A DNA stretch of 7,982 bases from NCBI GenBank assembly GCA_002381045.1, contig DFWT01000109.1, positions 208-8,189 of the forward strand, read 5' to 3'. This stretch comes from Rhodoferax sp. UBA4127 (GTDB lineage: Bacteria > Pseudomonadota > Gammaproteobacteria > Burkholderiales > Burkholderiaceae_C). Below, piece by piece: positions 6,759 to 7,982 of the stretch; within the stretch, counting starts at the first letter, position 1, and the number at the start of each line of letters is the position of its first letter. Both the position numbers and the translations under genes were made by a program. Below the pieces are notes generated by a model. That model was not told the DNA's origin. It was given only the letters and a program-made list of their open reading frames with translations, and made no database searches.

Positions 6759-7982
6759 TCAATACGACTCGGTCGCCTTGGTCACTTTGGTTTGGAAAAA
6801 TCCGTACACCAACAGGATCATGAAAATGACGGTGGAGTAAGCAGCCGCATAGGCATACTGGTAATTCTCAAAGGCAATTTTGTATGCCTTGGTGATCAGA
6901 ATTTCGTTGGCGCCGCCCGGCTCTCCGCCGGAGACCAGGAAGATGATGTTGAACATGTTGAACGTCCAGACCACTGACAAGACGATGGCTGGCACCAGCG
7001 TAGGTTTCAGCAAGGGAAGAGTGATGTGGCGGAGGCGCTGCCAACGGTTGGCCCCTTCTACCTCGGCCGCTTCGTACATGTCTTTGGGAATGGATTGCAA
7101 AGCGCCCAGAATCACCACCATCATGAACGGAAAGCTGAGCCATCCATTGGTTGCGAGCCCCGTGATGAATGAACTTACAACCCCATCAAACCACGCAACC
7201 GGCTCAAGCCCAAACATTTGGAGAAATTGGTTGATCACACCGAACTGAGGGTGAAACATGCCGCGCCAGACCAACGCGGTGATGTAGTTGGGTATCGCCC
7301 AAGGCAGGATCAAAAGAACACGATATACGGTCTTTCCACGCAGGCCCTCTGTATTGAGTGCCATTGCCAGAATGAAGCCAAGACTCAGTCCAATGGCGAC
7401 ATTGGAGATCGTCCAGATCACTGTCATTAACAGGGTCCAGTAGAAATTTTGGTAGTGCCATACCAGACCATCGGGTGTTTGTTCGGCCACATTGAAATCA
7501 CCCAGAATTGCCTTGAAGTTGTCCCAGCCGATCCACCGTTCGGAAAATGGAAGAAATTCATTAAACAGCGTCGTGTCAGTAAACGCCAGTGAGATGCCGT
7601 AGGCAAATGGAAAGAACACCAGCACCAGCATACCGACCATGGCAGGTGCGACGTAGGCGTAGGCGGTGGTGTACTCCTTGAGTGCCGCGAGTGTCCGTGC
7701 GGCAAACCCATACATGAAAAAGACCAAAACACCCAGACCCAAGAAATTCACCAGCCACAAGGTGCGTTGAAGAAACTTGGTGCGAGATTCAAAATTGCTG
7801 ATTTGCGCTGTAGCCAGCACGTTGCCGTCAGCGGCAATCATCCCCAAGGGGCGCTGGTAGTGGTCGGTATCCCAGGGAGACACACTGCCCATGCTTTGCT
7901 GCTCAAACGTGTAACCCACTTTGTCAAGTCGCTCAACCACCTGGCGGTAGCTGCTTGCAACTGACTGATTGACTCGCTCGGC
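6759..7982 (-). CDS. malF: Maltose/maltodextrin ABC transporter permease MalF, 5' end cut
   Basis: The last 407 codons are visible; the frame stays open through the right edge, so an internal GTG near 7940 is not the start. The core matches MalF: a YAYVAPAMVGM segment equivalent to TM3, LRGKTVYRVLLILPWAIPNY before TM5, WLSFPFMMVVILGAL, and the EAA loop YEAAEVEGANRWQRLRHITL (about residues 303-322 of the visible part) that contacts MalK. About seven membrane segments can be drawn, corresponding to TM2-TM8 of E. coli MalF. The first 74 or so visible residues are hydrophilic and precede the TM2 equivalent. The loop between the TM3 and TM4 equivalents is only about 50 residues, too short for the large P2 domain that E. 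coli MalF has there. It is followed after one base by malG. Confidence 0.93.
   Translation of the reverse strand, partial: AERVNQSVASSYRQVVERLDKVGYTFEQQSMGSVSPWDTDHYQRPLGMIAADGNVLATAQISNFESRTKFLQRTLWLVNFLGLGVLVFFMYGFAARTLAALKEYTTAYAYVAPAMVGMLVLVFFPFAYGISLAFTDTTLFNEFLPFSERWIGWDNFKAILGDFNVAEQTPDGLVWHYQNFYWTLLMTVIWTISNVAIGLSLGFILAMALNTEGLRGKTVYRVLLILPWAIPNYITALVWRGMFHPQFGVINQFLQMFGLEPVAWFDGVVSSFITGLATNGWLSFPFMMVVILGALQSIPKDMYEAAEVEGANRWQRLRHITLPLLKPTLVPAIVLSVVWTFNMFNIIFLVSGGEPGGANEILITKAYKIAFENYQYAYAAAYSTVIFMILLVYGFFQTKVTKATESY

Noticed and set aside
6759..7940. malF starting at the GTG near 7940
   Set aside because: The frame continues open to the window edge with hydrophilic coding-like sequence, and a MalF starting there would lack TM1; the true start lies outside.
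1..7982. CRISPR arrays, tRNA or rRNA genes, insertion sequences, phage genes
   Set aside because: No repeat-spacer pattern, tRNA-like cloverleaf, transposase or phage-type motif was seen on either strand.

Overview
The window carries a maltose/maltodextrin uptake and processing locus from a Gram-negative bacterium, with every credible gene on the minus strand. Transcription runs from the right edge to the left edge: malF (5' end outside the window), malG, a small exported DOMON-like protein, an outer-membrane beta-barrel protein, a larger exported DOMON-like protein with a C-terminal SHOCT-type tail, and malQ. A Gram-negative host is clear from the barrel protein, which has a signal peptide and a terminal phenylalanine. 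The moderately high GC content and codon choice suggest a betaproteobacterium of the Burkholderiales type, but that is only an impression from reading.

Region by region: 6759-7982 and 5888-6757 encode the two membrane subunits of a MalFGK2-type ABC importer. They are separated by one base and are probably translationally coupled. After a 113-bp gap, 4995-5774 encodes a secreted protein of about 259 residues resembling the C-terminal, DOMON-like module of glucodextranase. The barrel gene (3164-4969) follows 25 bp later. Two perfect inverted repeats lie just after it, the second followed by a T-rich run, forming a probable intrinsic terminator or attenuator. Only 37 bp beyond that begins a second, longer DOMON-like protein (1716-3062), visibly paralogous to the first but with a Pro/Ala-rich linker and a SHOCT-like tail. 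malQ (89-1621), a GH77 amylomaltase with all three catalytic carboxylates, comes last. A short open frame after malQ may be the start of a further gene cut by the left edge.

Working model: the barrel protein lets alpha-1,4-glucans through the outer membrane. One or both DOMON-like proteins bind them in the periplasm or near the pore. MalFG, with a MalE-type binding protein and MalK ATPase not seen here, imports them, and MalQ disproportionates them in the cytoplasm. The importer and MalQ assignments are solid. The roles of the barrel and the two DOMON-like proteins are inferred from context.

The less ordinary points are the pair of paralogous DOMON-like proteins flanking a barrel that I do not recognise as LamB, the exported protein with a SHOCT-like tail, and a MalF whose extra periplasmic domain seems to lie between TM1 and TM2 instead of in the usual P2 position.
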